Source: Chitinispirillaceae bacterium | Lineage (GTDB): Bacteria > Fibrobacterota > Chitinivibrionia > Chitinivibrionales > Chitinispirillaceae | NCBI GenBank assembly: GCA_016932075.1 | Contig: JAFGDP010000084.1 | Location: forward strand, 1-60,414 | Direction of reading: 5' to 3' | Length of the DNA: 60,414 nt | Part shown: one piece after another, positions 1 to 8,992 of the stretch | Layout of the letters: the number at the start of each line of letters is the position of its first letter | Position numbering within the stretch: position 1 is the stretch's first letter | Program-made: the position numbers and the translations under genes | The notes under the pieces: model-generated | The model's database searches: none | Told to the model about the DNA's origin: nothing | What the model saw: only the letters and a program-made list of their open reading frames with translations

Positions 1-1182
1 ATTGACTCGGATGGAACGGTGCAGAAATACGAGTGGGATTTCGACGGCGACGGAACCTATGACTGGAACTCAACGACGAATGGAAATGTGAAAAATAAAT
101 ATAAAGATGGGGGAAAATTTACCGTCGAATTGAAGGTCTCTGACAGTACAGGTTTGGCCAATCGCCTATTTTATAATCTTGCTGCAATCGACTTTAAAGT
201 AAAAGCAAAACAAAACGGCGATAAGGTTGTAATTGGCTGGGGATGGGGCACATTTCATACCGTAGTTATTCCTTCTTCCTGCATAAAATTTCTTTCTGAT
301 GGTGATGAGATCCATGTCTTTGATTCTACAGGTATAATTAGCAGTTCATGTCCTGCCGAGTTCGGTTTGATTTCTACAGGATCAATCAAGTACGTTAGTA
401 GCAAAGATTCAATTTATGTATTACAGTGCACAGGCTCGATAGATCTCTGCGCTTTTAACGGTGAGGCTCAGGCAGGATATGTATGCGGCCATAAAATGAT
501 TTTTATGTCAAAAAGTATCGACAACGGTACCTTTAGCGAGATATCGCCTATTACTGTTAATTCGGAATCCGCAACTTTTACAGATTCGGCAGTCCTTACT
601 ATTGCAGGATTCAACCATGCAGGAAATCCACCACTATCGAAGGTATCGTCAAAATGCTCATCCTTACGTAGCAATACTGCTTTGGCATACATAGCACAGG
701 GCAACTCTTATTATCTTTTCAACATATACAGGAATGGTCAGCTTATTAGAGCATCGTACCCATCATGTTCATACATTGACGATCAAATAGCGGCCAACAC
801 TCCCTATAAATATGAAGTTTATATCCTTGATACTGCAGGACAACAGGTATTATTCAAATCTGATTCGTTATGTACGGGTTCTCTTACTCACATTTCACCT
901 ATTTCTTTAAATCTGCCACCCAAAGAACATTTCATTTCCCTTAGGTATAATAGGGCACATAGCACACTTGCGCTTCGATTTGGAATTCCCAACGACGAAT
1001 CCGTATCTGGCGTGATTTATAATGCTCTCGGGAGATGTGAAATTATACTTTTTAAGCAATATATGAAAGCAGGTATGTATGATCTTATATTGCCGCTTAA
1101 TGGCATTTCACAAGGATTTCATATATTAGTATTCAAAGCCGGAAATTATCAAAAAGTCAAATATCTTTCATTAATGCGATAG
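1..1182 (+). CDS. PKD-domain secreted protein with type 9-like C-terminal sorting domain (5' partial)
   Basis: The reading frame is open from base 1, so the N-terminus lies outside the window. The first residues (SDGTVQKYEWDFDGDGTYDW) match the start of a PKD/polycystic-kidney Ig-like domain. The middle is low-homology beta-rich sequence with many Ser, Thr and Cys. The last ~65 residues (IYNALGRCEI near the start, then a GMYDLILPLNG-type turn and KYLSLMR at the end) fit the Por/type 9 secretion C-terminal sorting-domain pattern. This suggests an exported, probably surface-bound protein. Its catalytic part, if any, is upstream and unseen. The family assignment of the tail is by pattern, not by search. 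Confidence 0.7.
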   Translation: MDSDGTVQKYEWDFDGDGTYDWNSTTNGNVKNKYKDGGKFTVELKVSDSTGLANRLFYNLAAIDFKVKAKQNGDKVVIGWGWGTFHTVVIPSSCIKFLSDGDEIHVFDSTGIISSSCPAEFGLISTGSIKYVSSKDSIYVLQCTGSIDLCAFNGEAQAGYVCGHKMIFMSKSIDNGTFSEISPITVNSESATFTDSAVLTIAGFNHAGNPPLSKVSSKCSSLRSNTALAYIAQGNSYYLFNIYRNGQLIRASYPSCSYIDDQIAANTPYKYEVYILDTAGQQVLFKSDSLCTGSLTHISPISLNLPPKEHFISLRYNRAHSTLALRFGIPNDESVSGVIYNALGRCEIILFKQYMKAGMYDLILPLNGISQGFHILVFKAGNYQKVKYLSLMR

Positions 1183-1505
1183 TTTTTATTTCATATCTTT
1201 CATAAACGGCGGCGGCGAAATTCCGGCCCGGCATGACCTCCACCAAAGACACGGGGCACATACTATATTGATGACAACCCCAAAGGGCCTGCTGACGCAG
1301 TCACAATCATAGGCCCGGTGCTCATCACACCATCGAAACTGATCCGGTTATACCACCATTTCCCTTTGTCTGTCTGCCTGTGGGAAAAACCAGCGGCGCA
1401 CATGCACCGATGAGCGGATATGCATGACGCGTGATGGGATGCGAAAGGCGATTTCACGAAGGCGAGGGATCGTGTACGAGCGGCCATGACACAGGATAGC
1501 GTCTC
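1183..1505. other. intergenic region without a supported gene
   Basis: About 320 bp between the sorting-domain protein and the methyltransferase. A minus-strand frame runs through it and into the methyltransferase, but it has no ribosome-binding site or recognisable domain. I see no tRNA, terminator hairpin or convincing promoter. Confidence 0.4.
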
Positions 1506-2192
1506 ATGAACCTTCATGAAAACGACCTGCCTTTTACTGCACCGTTTCCAGGCGATGCGTTTCTGTCGCGTTATGCGCCGCTTACACCATGCGATGGGTG
1601 CGGCGGTATCGTCGCGCACCAGGCCGACGACCTGTTTGCCCTGTGGGAAGCGTGGGAGCGGCAAAGCGGTGTCCGGTGCCCGACGCCGTACTGGGCCAGT
1701 GTCTGGCCTGCCGCCATGGTCCTTGCGCACCACCTGCTCAGCAACCACTCTCTTGCTTTTGGAAAAACCGTGCTCGATCTGGGATGCGGCGGCGGCGTGA
1801 CCGCCATTGCCGCGGCAAAGGCTGGCGCGAGCCGGGTGATCGCGAATGACATTGATCCTATCGCCCTGGAAATCGCGCGTCGGAACTTTGCGGCAAACGG
1901 CGTTACGGTTGAAGTGCAGCAGGAAAATATTACCGAATCACATAACCACCATGATGCCGACTTGATACTTGTCGCCGATCTTTTCTATCACCGCACTGCC
2001 GCCTCCTCACTCATCGCGTTCCTGCGCAGGGCCAGGAAAAGAGGCGCCCAGGTGCTCATTGCCGACAGCAACCGGCCCTTCGCGCCCGCGACCGGAATAG
2101 CATTGATATTCCGGGAAACCGTTCCGGTCGCTCTTGAACTCGAAGGCGTTCCGTACCGCGAGGTAAAGATCCTGTCGCTGTTAGAGGAATAA
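1506..2192 (+). CDS. class I SAM-dependent methyltransferase, METTL20/ETF-beta lysine methyltransferase-like
   Basis: A 228-residue protein. The motif PYWASVWPAA (around residue 62) followed by LDLGCGGGVTAIAAAKAGA (SAM-binding motif I, about 90-110) and NDIDPIALEIARRN (motif II) is typical of the METTL21/METTL20 protein-lysine methyltransferase group (Methyltransf_16 type). These enzymes transfer a methyl group from SAM to lysines of partner proteins such as electron-transfer flavoprotein beta. The substrate here is unknown, and no etf gene is nearby. The start ATG at 1506 is the first in frame. A ribosomal-protein methyltransferase (PrmA-like) is the main alternative. Confidence 0.75.
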   Translation: MNLHENDLPFTAPFPGDAFLSRYAPLTPCDGCGGIVAHQADDLFALWEAWERQSGVRCPTPYWASVWPAAMVLAHHLLSNHSLAFGKTVLDLGCGGGVTAIAAAKAGASRVIANDIDPIALEIARRNFAANGVTVEVQQENITESHNHHDADLILVADLFYHRTAASSLIAFLRRARKRGAQVLIADSNRPFAPATGIALIFRETVPVALELEGVPYREVKILSLLEE

Positions 2193-2300
2193 TCGGTATC
2201 GGCGTTCGTTATCGGGACCGGTGTCGGTATCCTCATACCCTCCGTAACCATATAAACGAATCCGATTCCGATTGCGATTCCGACCCCGATACCGATATGC
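2190..2300. repeat. hexamer-rich imperfect inverted repeat
   Basis: The gap between the methyltransferase and the amidohydrolase is built from CGATTC/CGATAC-like hexamers on its right side (about 2258-2297) and their reverse complements (ATCGGTATCGG and related) on its left side (about 2191-2225). The RNA could fold into a long imperfect stem. There is no T-run, so a standard intrinsic terminator is unlikely. Confidence 0.5.
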
Positions 2301-2312
2301 TATTTTTGTCTT

Positions 2313-3113
2313 ATGCCGGTCATGGACTTCCACACCCACTGCTTTCCCGACCACCTTGCAGCGCGCGCCATTGAGCATGTCCTTGCCACCTCGCCGGGCG
2401 CAAAAAAATGGACCGACGGAACCATGAGCGGGCTACGGCGTTCAATGGCTGCAGCCGGAATAACGCAGGCAGTGGTGCTGCCGGTCGCGACCAAGGCATC
2501 CCAGGTAACGCCGATCAACCGCGGCGCGCCGCTTCTTGCCGCCGACGATATTATTCCCTTCGGAACGTTGCACCCAAAAACGGAAACCGTCATCGAAGAG
2601 GTCGCGTTCCTCAAGCAGAGCACTATTCGCGGCATCAAGCTGCATCCGGAATTCCAGGACTTCTACATGGATGACCCGGCCGTTTTTCCGATCTATGACG
2701 CGCTGTCCGAAGCCGGGCTGATTCTTGTGTTTCATGCCGGCACCGATCCCGGCCCTTTTTCAAACGACCACTCCCTTCCCCACCGGCTGCTCGCCGTGCA
2801 CAAGGCGTTTCCCCGGCTCACGATCGTTGCTTCACACATGGGCGGCCACCAGGTCTGGGACCAGGTGGAGGAGCTGCTGGTGGGCGTGCCCGTATATTTC
2901 GAGACCTCGACCGCGCCGGAAAACTTTGCGCGAGAACCGTTCGTGCGGATGTGCCGCAGGCACGGCATGGACAGGGTCCTGTTCGGCAGCGACTCGCCGT
3001 GGTTCGACCAGGCGTACGACCGGCAATGGATTGCCCGGAGCGGCTTGACCGATCAGGAGCTGGAGATGGTGTTCTTTGATAACGGCGCGGCGCTTCTTGG
3101 TTTGAAGCGGTAA
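2313..3113 (+). CDS. amidohydrolase family protein (Amidohydro_2 type, TIM barrel)
   Basis: A 266-residue metal-dependent hydrolase. Visible metal-ligand motifs are DFHTHCF at the N-terminus (HxH on strand 1), GIKLHPEFQDF with a conserved Lys/His, VFHAGTDPG, ASHMGG and GSDSPW (the strand-8 Asp). The order matches the amidohydrolase-2 family, which also includes 2-hydroxy-dicarboxylate and ACMSD-like decarboxylases and hydrolases. The substrate cannot be told from sequence. Translation may start at 2313 or at the second ATG (2322). The gene converges on rnfB with a gap of only 13 bp and no obvious terminator. Confidence 0.8.
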   Translation: MPVMDFHTHCFPDHLAARAIEHVLATSPGAKKWTDGTMSGLRRSMAAAGITQAVVLPVATKASQVTPINRGAPLLAADDIIPFGTLHPKTETVIEEVAFLKQSTIRGIKLHPEFQDFYMDDPAVFPIYDALSEAGLILVFHAGTDPGPFSNDHSLPHRLLAVHKAFPRLTIVASHMGGHQVWDQVEELLVGVPVYFETSTAPENFAREPFVRMCRRHGMDRVLFGSDSPWFDQAYDRQWIARSGLTDQELEMVFFDNGAALLGLKR

Positions 3114-3126
3114 TGCCGCATTGACG

Positions 3127-4092
3127 CTAGGCCGGAACCCGGGCCGGCTCCTTACGGGGCGCGAGATCAACAATCGCCTGTGTCGGGCAGTTTTTCACGC
3201 ATTCGCCGCATGCAATGCACTTGGTATTATCGATCCGTGAAAGGAAACTTTCAACTTTAGGGGCTTTTTCAGGAGTTACGGGGCAGACCTTCACGCATTT
3301 TCCGCATCCGATGCAACCGACCGTACAGTACTTCCTGGTTATTGCACCCTTGTCTTTTGAGTGGCACGCGACAAGGATCCGGTACGAAGCGGGCAGGATC
3401 TCAATCACCTTTCTCGGGCATGCCGCGGCGCACTTGCCGCACCCGGTGCATTTGGAGATATCGACCTTGGGAAGACCGTCATCCCCCATGGAGAGCGCGC
3501 CGAACGGACAGGCGCGAACGCAGGTGCCGTAGCCGAGGCAGCCATACGGGCAGGTCTTGTCGCCGCCGCCGGCCAGCTGGGCCGCCCTGCAGTCCTTCAC
3601 GCCGGTGTAAACGAATTTCTTCGTCGACTTGTCGTTCGATCCCTGGCACATGATCCTCGCGTACTTCGGCTCCCGGTCCTGTATGCTTTTTCCGGTCAGC
3701 TCCGCCACGATTTCGGCACAGGCTTTTCCTCCGGGAGTACAGAGGTTCGGCGGCACGTCCGGATCGTTGAGCACGGCTTCGGCATACTGCTCGCACCCGG
3801 CAAAGCCGCATGCGCCGCAGTGCGCATGGGCAAGCGCATCGGTTATCTTTTCGACTCTGGGATCGATCTTGACAAAAAATTTCTTCGCTGCGAACGCGAG
3901 GCCGATCCCGAACACAAGCGATATGGCGACGAGGAACACCAGGGACGTGCGCACGAGCGCAGCAACATCAACGGATTCCTTTGCCTCCACGCCGCCACCG
4001 ACACCGGCCATGGCATGGCAGGTTGCCAGCAGAAGGATAAGGGCAATGCTTTTTATCAGGCCGGTGGGCAGGTGTATGGACATGCTGTTCAC
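3127..4092 (-). CDS. rnfB: Rnf complex subunit B, polyferredoxin
   Basis: A 321-residue electron-entry subunit of the ferredoxin:NAD+ oxidoreductase. After a signal-like first helix (residues 10-29) there is a transmembrane helix (about 45-68) and the Fe-S motif HAHCGACGFAGCEQYAEAV that binds the membrane-proximal [4Fe-4S]. Several CxxCxxCxxxCP clusters follow (TCPYGCLGYGTCVRACP, CTGCGKCAAACP, CIGCGKCVKVCP, CIACGECVKNCP). It is the last gene of rnfCDGEAB and starts 5 bp after rnfA stops. The N-terminus is longer than in many RnfB proteins because of the extra hydrophobic segment, so a later start at 4083 is possible. Confidence 0.95.
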   Translation of the reverse strand: MNSMSIHLPTGLIKSIALILLLATCHAMAGVGGGVEAKESVDVAALVRTSLVFLVAISLVFGIGLAFAAKKFFVKIDPRVEKITDALAHAHCGACGFAGCEQYAEAVLNDPDVPPNLCTPGGKACAEIVAELTGKSIQDREPKYARIMCQGSNDKSTKKFVYTGVKDCRAAQLAGGGDKTCPYGCLGYGTCVRACPFGALSMGDDGLPKVDISKCTGCGKCAAACPRKVIEILPASYRILVACHSKDKGAITRKYCTVGCIGCGKCVKVCPVTPEKAPKVESFLSRIDNTKCIACGECVKNCPTQAIVDLAPRKEPARVPA

Positions 4093-4097
4093 GTAGG

Positions 4098-4691
4098 CTA
4101 CTCCGCAATGAGTCCGGAAAATCCCGCAAATGCCAGCGCGATCATTCCGCTCGCGATAAAGGCCATGGGCAATCCCTTGAAAGGCCCCGGAACGTCCGCA
4201 AGTTCGAGTTTTTCCCTGATGCTCGCCATGATCACGAGTGCAAGCGAAAAACCGAATCCGGACCCGAAGGCAAAGGCGATGCTTTCCAGGAAACTGTATT
4301 TTTCCGAGGCATTGATCAGCGGAACCGCAATGATGATACAGTTGGTCGAAATGAGCGCAAGGTAGATGCCGAGCTTGTGAAAAAGGCCGGGCGCGATCTT
4401 TCGCATGATCGTGTCTGATGCCTGCACCAGTGCCGCGACAATACCGATAAACACCACGATCTTAAGGAAGGTCAGCTCGAACGGAACCAGCACGTATACG
4501 AACAAAACCCAGCTCAGCGCCGCGCTTATCATCATGACTATGGTGAAAGTGATGCTCATACCGACTGCGGTCTCCATTTTTTTGGACACCCCGAAAAAGA
4601 TACAGAGACCAAGAAACCGGGTAAATACGAAGTTGTTGATAAGCGATGCACCGACTACCAGCTCGAACAATTTCACGAATTCGTCACTCAT
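4098..4691 (-). CDS. rnfA: Rnf complex subunit A, membrane protein
   Basis: A 197-residue integral membrane protein with six hydrophobic helices. The conserved segment NNFVFTRFLGLCIFFGVSKK contains the first of the cysteines that, with RnfE, hold the intramembrane [2Fe-2S] cluster in RnfA/NqrE proteins. The ATG at 4691 is preferred because it clears the rnfE stop (4696), whereas the longer frame would overlap it. It lies between rnfE and rnfB in a tightly packed operon. Confidence 0.95.
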   Translation of the reverse strand: MSDEFVKLFELVVGASLINNFVFTRFLGLCIFFGVSKKMETAVGMSITFTIVMMISAALSWVLFVYVLVPFELTFLKIVVFIGIVAALVQASDTIMRKIAPGLFHKLGIYLALISTNCIIIAVPLINASEKYSFLESIAFAFGSGFGFSLALVIMASIREKLELADVPGPFKGLPMAFIASGMIALAFAGFSGLIAE

Positions 4692-4695
4692 ACCA

Positions 4696-5313
4696 TTACC
4701 CGCTCCGTTTCTGAAAGAGGCTGCCAAGCCAGTTGAAAAATCCCATCAGGAGACCGGTCGAAATGAATCCCCCTGCCGGCAGGATCATGATGAGCAGCGG
4801 CTTTGCGCCGCCGAGAAGCGGGACACCGAGAAGCGTCCCCTTGCCGAGCAGCTCCCGGCAGGCGCTTATGATGACAAGCGCGACCAGAAATCCCAGGCCG
4901 CGTCCGATACCGTCGAAAAACGATTTGACCACCCTGTTTTTGCTTGCGAACATCTCTGCGCCGGCCAGGATGGAGGCAAAAGCGACAATGAGCTGGATGT
5001 ACAAACCCATCTGTTTGTGCGCTTCCGGAGCAAACGCGGCCATGGAAAGATCCGTGACCGTTACCCAGCCGGAAATGACCAGCATGAAAACCGGCAGCCT
5101 GATGCGCGAATGAACAAATCCCTTAATTGAGGAGATCGTCGTGTTGACCATGACCTGCACGAACAGGACGGCAACACCCATGAGAAATCCGTTTTTAAGC
5201 GTCGACGTCACGGCAATGGCCGGGCACAGGCTCAGCGCGAGCCTGAAAATGGTATTTTCCTCGAAAATACCGCGGCGGATCAGTTCCCAGTTACCGATGC
5301 TGGTGGACGCCAT
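4696..5313 (-). CDS. rnfE: Rnf complex subunit E, membrane protein
   Basis: A 205-residue membrane protein of the RnfE/NqrD family. The N-terminus (ENTIFRLALSLCPAIAVT) carries the conserved cysteine in the first membrane helix, and CRELLGKGTLLG is a family signature near residue 125. The start at 5313 (MASTSIGNWELI) aligns with relatives. The upstream extension in the same frame overlaps rnfG heavily and was left out. It overlaps the end of rnfG by 23 bp, which suggests translational coupling. Confidence 0.93.
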   Translation of the reverse strand: MASTSIGNWELIRRGIFEENTIFRLALSLCPAIAVTSTLKNGFLMGVAVLFVQVMVNTTISSIKGFVHSRIRLPVFMLVISGWVTVTDLSMAAFAPEAHKQMGLYIQLIVAFASILAGAEMFASKNRVVKSFFDGIGRGLGFLVALVIISACRELLGKGTLLGVPLLGGAKPLLIMILPAGGFISTGLLMGFFNWLGSLFQKRSG

Positions 5314-5884
5314 TATCCGTATCCCCTTTGATCGTGCGGTCAAGGAATTCGAGTGCGTTTTTCGCGGCATCTTCAGTCACTCCCCGGGTCGAAATCGTGA
5401 CCCCGGTGATGGCCTGGATATACTCCGTGGTTTCGCCCTTGATGACTTTCATGTGCGCCGCTCTCTTTTTAGCAAACTGATTACGAAACGACGGGGTCTC
5501 AATCTCATCGCCGAGTCCCGGCGTTTCGGTATGGGAAAGAATATTGATGCGCTGTATGGCCATTGTGGTATCAACGGCGATCAAAACATGGATATACCCT
5601 GAATACCCTTTGCCGTATGATTCTATGAGATAGCCGCAGATCTGCGCATCCTTTTTCGCCATGTAATAATCGGCCGTATGATCGTGGATGGTCCACTGGC
5701 CCAGGAGCGCGATGCTGTCGGCCTCAGGCATGATCTTTCCAAGCGCCTCCTGCTTTGCAGAAATGTTGTTTTTATAGATAATCGGCGCAGTATACGCGTA
5801 CATGAATGCAAGCAACACCCCGCCGACGACATAGATCACCACCAGGTTCAAGGCTATTTTAACGATGTCCCTGCCCGTGATCAT
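5291..5884 (-). CDS. rnfG: Rnf complex subunit G, covalent-FMN protein
   Basis: A 197-residue protein with one N-terminal transmembrane helix (about 8-31) and an extracytoplasmic FMN-binding domain. The motif AITGVTISTRGVTEDA near residue 160 contains the threonine expected to carry a phosphoester-bound FMN, as in RnfG/NqrC. It relays electrons between RnfD/RnfE/RnfA and the rest of the complex. The start overlaps the rnfD stop by 4 bp. Confidence 0.93.
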   Translation of the reverse strand: MITGRDIVKIALNLVVIYVVGGVLLAFMYAYTAPIIYKNNISAKQEALGKIMPEADSIALLGQWTIHDHTADYYMAKKDAQICGYLIESYGKGYSGYIHVLIAVDTTMAIQRINILSHTETPGLGDEIETPSFRNQFAKKRAAHMKVIKGETTEYIQAITGVTISTRGVTEDAAKNALEFLDRTIKGDTDNGVHQHR

Positions 5885-6894
5885 TTTGTTTTCCCTTTCT
5901 TGACCGTCCCGAACACGGTCCTTCTGAAACCGCGGTCAATGAGCGGTGCAAAACAGTTCATGATCAGGATCGAAAACATGCACCCCTCGGGGTAGCCGCC
6001 CTTGAGGCGGATCAGCATGGTGATAAATCCGCACCCAGCACCGAACAGAAGCTGGCCTGCCTTTGTCGATGGGGAGGTTACGTAATCAGTGGCCATGAAA
6101 AACGCGCCGAGAACGATGCCGCCGCTCAGGAAATGAAGCAGCGGGTCGCCAGTGAAAAGACCGTTCTCGCCGCCGAATAGCCACGCGATGAGCATGACCG
6201 TACCCAGATACGAGAAAGGTATGTGCCAGGTGATATACTTTTTGTATAGAAGGAAAAAACCGCCTGCCAGAAGCGCGACAATGCAGGTCTCACCGATGCA
6301 GCCGGCGCGGTTGCCGGTGAGAAGATGCATATACAGGGCGCTCTGGCTGCCGAAGGTCTCGAGCAGCTTCGCGGCGCCCTCGAGTTTTAGAATGTTGAGC
6401 GGCGTCGCGCTGGTCACGGTATCCACGCCCACGAGCGAAGCGGTCGGTGCGTTCCAGGTCGTGAGGATTTTTGGAAAGGTAATAAGGAGAAACGCGCGGC
6501 CCAGAAGCGCTGGATTGAAAATGGTGTAGCCCAAACCGCCGAACAGCTGCTTCGCTAAAAGAATCGCTACCAATGAACCAAGTATGGGAATGTAAATGGG
6601 CGTCTGTGGCGGCAGGTTCAGCGCGAGCAAAAGACCGGTGAGAAATGCGCTGCCGTCGTTTATGGTAACGGGCTTTTTAAGCAGCTTCTGATAGGCATAT
6701 TCGCTCCCTACCGCCGTTGCGATACAAAGCACGATGGTGAGCACCGCCTTGAGGCCGAAGTACCAGGCGCCCATGAGCGTTGCCGGTGCAAGCGCGATGT
6801 TCACGGTCCAGATGATGCGGGCCGTGGTCTCGGCACTTTTTATGTGCGGGCTTATTGAGACTGATAAGGAAGAAGCTGTCTGCGCGCTAGCCAT
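5881..6894 (-). CDS. rnfD: Rnf complex subunit D, membrane FMN protein
   Basis: A 337-residue polytopic membrane protein of the RnfD/NqrB family, which binds a covalent FMN and is part of the ion-translocating core. The segment DTVTSATPLNILKL holds the Ser/Thr of the expected flavin site, and NDGSAFLTGLLLALNLPP and FFMATDYVTSPST are family signatures. It overlaps rnfG by 4 bp and follows rnfC by 13 bp. Confidence 0.94.
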   Translation of the reverse strand: MASAQTASSLSVSISPHIKSAETTARIIWTVNIALAPATLMGAWYFGLKAVLTIVLCIATAVGSEYAYQKLLKKPVTINDGSAFLTGLLLALNLPPQTPIYIPILGSLVAILLAKQLFGGLGYTIFNPALLGRAFLLITFPKILTTWNAPTASLVGVDTVTSATPLNILKLEGAAKLLETFGSQSALYMHLLTGNRAGCIGETCIVALLAGGFFLLYKKYITWHIPFSYLGTVMLIAWLFGGENGLFTGDPLLHFLSGGIVLGAFFMATDYVTSPSTKAGQLLFGAGCGFITMLIRLKGGYPEGCMFSILIMNCFAPLIDRGFRRTVFGTVKKGKTK

Positions 6895-6907
6895 CTAGTG
6901 CTCCAAA

Positions 6908-8218
6908 TCAGGGTTTCACCAGCGATTTGCCGAGCTTGATAAACTGTACCATGGGCCGTTTGGCCGGACAGACATACGTGCACGAACCGCACTCAAAACA
7001 GTCATGGAGATGATACTCACGCGTCTCCTCATATTTTCCTTTTTCAACCAGGATGCCGAGCATGGACGGTATGAGCCCCATGGGGCAGGCGTCAATGCAT
7101 CTGCCGCATTTGATGCAGGGACCATAGGTTTCATTTTCCTGAACATACTGTTTTGACAATACGAGGACACCTGAGGTACCTTTGGTGACGGGAAAATCGG
7201 TCGAGTAGAGCGCGACGCCCATCATGGGACCGCCCATGACTATTTTCCCGGCTTCTCCCCTGAAACCGCCGCACTCGGCAATGAGGTCGGCGACGGTCAT
7301 ACCGATCCGCGCGAGCACATTTTTTGGCTCGGCCACCGCATCGCCGACGACCGTTACCACGCGCTCGATGAGCGGGTGCCCGAACCTGACCGCATCATAC
7401 GCCGCCTTTGCGGTCGCCACATTCTGGACCACTACGCCGACATCCATGGGAAGCCCGCGCGGCGGCACCTCGCGGTTGCAGAGCGCCTTGATAAGCATCT
7501 TCTCCGCTCCCTGCGGATACTTGACCTTGCACACACCGATGGACAGTGATGTGTCGCTGCCGAGCTCTTTTTTCAGAGCTTCGACAGCCTGTGGCTTGTT
7601 CGCTTCGATGCCGATATATCCTTTGGTAACGTTCAGCGCCTTCATGATGATCTTTGCGCCCTCGATGATCTCGCGGGGGTGCTCAAGCATGAGCCGGTAG
7701 TCGGCGGTGAGATAGGGTTCGCATTCAGCGCCGTTAATAATGACCGTGTCAACCGGTTTTCCCTTGGGAGGGGCAAGCTTTACATGGGTAGGAAACGTGG
7801 CGCCTCCCATACCGACGAGCCCTGCGGAAAGTATAATCTCCCGGAGTTTCTCCGGAGCAACTGACCCATAGTCCCGGTGTTCCACAAGCTCGGTCCATTG
7901 CTCCTGGCCGTCATTATCGATGACCGCCGCATTCACCATGGTTCCTGAGAGGTGCGGCACGCTGGCAATGGCGCTTACTTTGCCGGAAACCGGTGAATGG
8001 ACCGGCGCGGAAACGAACCCGCCTGCGGTTCCAATGACCTGGCCTTTTTTTACCTCATCGCCCGCCTGCACTGCCGCAGCGCACGGCGCGCCAATATGCT
8101 GCACGAGCGGGACATAGAGACGCGATGGAACCGCTGCGCGGGTTATGGGTCTGTCTTTTGTGTACTCTTTGCTGTCAGCCGGATGCACGCCGCCCTTGAA
8201 GGGAAAAATGGTTAGCAT
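6908..8218 (-). CDS. rnfC: Rnf complex subunit C, NADH/FMN and [4Fe-4S] subunit
   Basis: A 436-residue cytoplasmic subunit where NAD+ is reduced. The N-terminal FKGGVHPADSKEYTKD matches RnfC. GLVGMGGATFPTHVKL is the NADH/FMN-binding glycine-rich stretch shared with NuoF. The C-terminus has two [4Fe-4S] motifs, CIKCGRCIDACP and CFECGSCTYVCP. The ATG at 8218 has a GGAGG ribosome-binding site five bases upstream. It is the first gene of rnfCDGEAB. The order C-D-G-E-A-B is the one common in anaerobes such as acetogenic clostridia. Confidence 0.95.
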   Translation of the reverse strand: MLTIFPFKGGVHPADSKEYTKDRPITRAAVPSRLYVPLVQHIGAPCAAAVQAGDEVKKGQVIGTAGGFVSAPVHSPVSGKVSAIASVPHLSGTMVNAAVIDNDGQEQWTELVEHRDYGSVAPEKLREIILSAGLVGMGGATFPTHVKLAPPKGKPVDTVIINGAECEPYLTADYRLMLEHPREIIEGAKIIMKALNVTKGYIGIEANKPQAVEALKKELGSDTSLSIGVCKVKYPQGAEKMLIKALCNREVPPRGLPMDVGVVVQNVATAKAAYDAVRFGHPLIERVVTVVGDAVAEPKNVLARIGMTVADLIAECGGFRGEAGKIVMGGPMMGVALYSTDFPVTKGTSGVLVLSKQYVQENETYGPCIKCGRCIDACPMGLIPSMLGILVEKGKYEETREYHLHDCFECGSCTYVCPAKRPMVQFIKLGKSLVKP

Positions 8219-8251
8219 GCATGCCTCCGCTGCATACCCGGGAATGTTGGA

Positions 8252-8268
8252 TACTCTGGTGCAGAGTA
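8252..8268. promoter_or_regulatory. 7-bp inverted repeat in rnfC leader
   Basis: TACTCTG-GTG-CAGAGTA is a perfect 7-bp palindrome with a 3-base spacer, 34 bp upstream of the rnfC start. It could be a protein-binding operator or a small leader hairpin. I could not settle on one -35/-10 pair in the 239-bp gap. Confidence 0.35.
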
Positions 8269-8457
8269 ATGGGACGGTATGGCGTTGAGCGGTCGAGCTA
8301 TCGAAGTACTGAAACCGGCGTCACTGGCGGTATTCAATGCAAAACAGTGCATTTTTTACTTCTTTTAATCCAGAGGCAATGCTTCAATAGTGAAAATTTC
8401 AAAACATAGAAAAATAATTTATTCCCTCCGGAAAAACCGCACTATTCTTCGATTCTT

Positions 8458-8940
8458 TTATTCCGAGAGTTTCCTGTTCAGGATAGCGATATGCTTCATC
8501 TCTTCATTGATAATCCGGTCGATCTTATCCTTGCCGAGCTTCGGCGACACGAAATCCTTCATACCCACGTAAAACACGACAGAATCTTTTTCAAGGCCGA
8601 TAGCGATTTTGAGGATGTCCTGTATGGTTTCGTTCCCCTTGAGCAATGAAACCGGGTCTTTCTTCGTATCAAACACATGGTCGCCTGCCATTGCCGTAAG
8701 GTACAGGTGCGCTTCGCCGTCAGGATCAGCCGCGACTGTTTCCGCTTCACGCGCTGAAACAGCCGTATGCATCTGCTCAAAGGTCGCCAGATGATCGTCC
8801 TCCATTGCGGCAAGGCCCTCCAAAAGCTCTTTTCCGGCAGGAATATTTGCCGCTGCTGCACGGTAGAACCGCGCGCCGTTCCGTTCGATCTGTTCCGCCA
8901 TGGTAAAAATTTCGTCAGCATTGAATTGAATGGCTCCCAT
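8458..8940 (-). CDS. ferritin-like/rubrerythrin-type diiron protein
   Basis: A 160-residue four-helix protein. The iron-ligand pattern E..R.GA.FY (MAEQIERNGARFYR, residues 15-28), EDDH (AMEDDHLATF), GLEKDSVVFY and NEEMKHI fits the rubrerythrin/ferritin-like superfamily. There is no C-terminal rubredoxin domain, so it is not a full rubrerythrin. Such proteins reduce peroxide or handle iron in anaerobes. It sits between the hydrogenase operon and rnfC on the same strand and may protect these oxygen-sensitive enzymes (inference). Confidence 0.8.
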   Translation of the reverse strand: MGAIQFNADEIFTMAEQIERNGARFYRAAAANIPAGKELLEGLAAMEDDHLATFEQMHTAVSAREAETVAADPDGEAHLYLTAMAGDHVFDTKKDPVSLLKGNETIQDILKIAIGLEKDSVVFYVGMKDFVSPKLGKDKIDRIINEEMKHIAILNRKLSE

Positions 8941-8992
8941 AGTCAGCTCCTTTGTTGTTAACGTTGTTTACCGGTCCTCCTAAAAAATACAA

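Noticed and set aside
1263..1748. Minus-strand 161-codon open frame overlapping the methyltransferase
   Set aside because: No ribosome-binding site, no family likeness and it is antisense to a well-supported gene.
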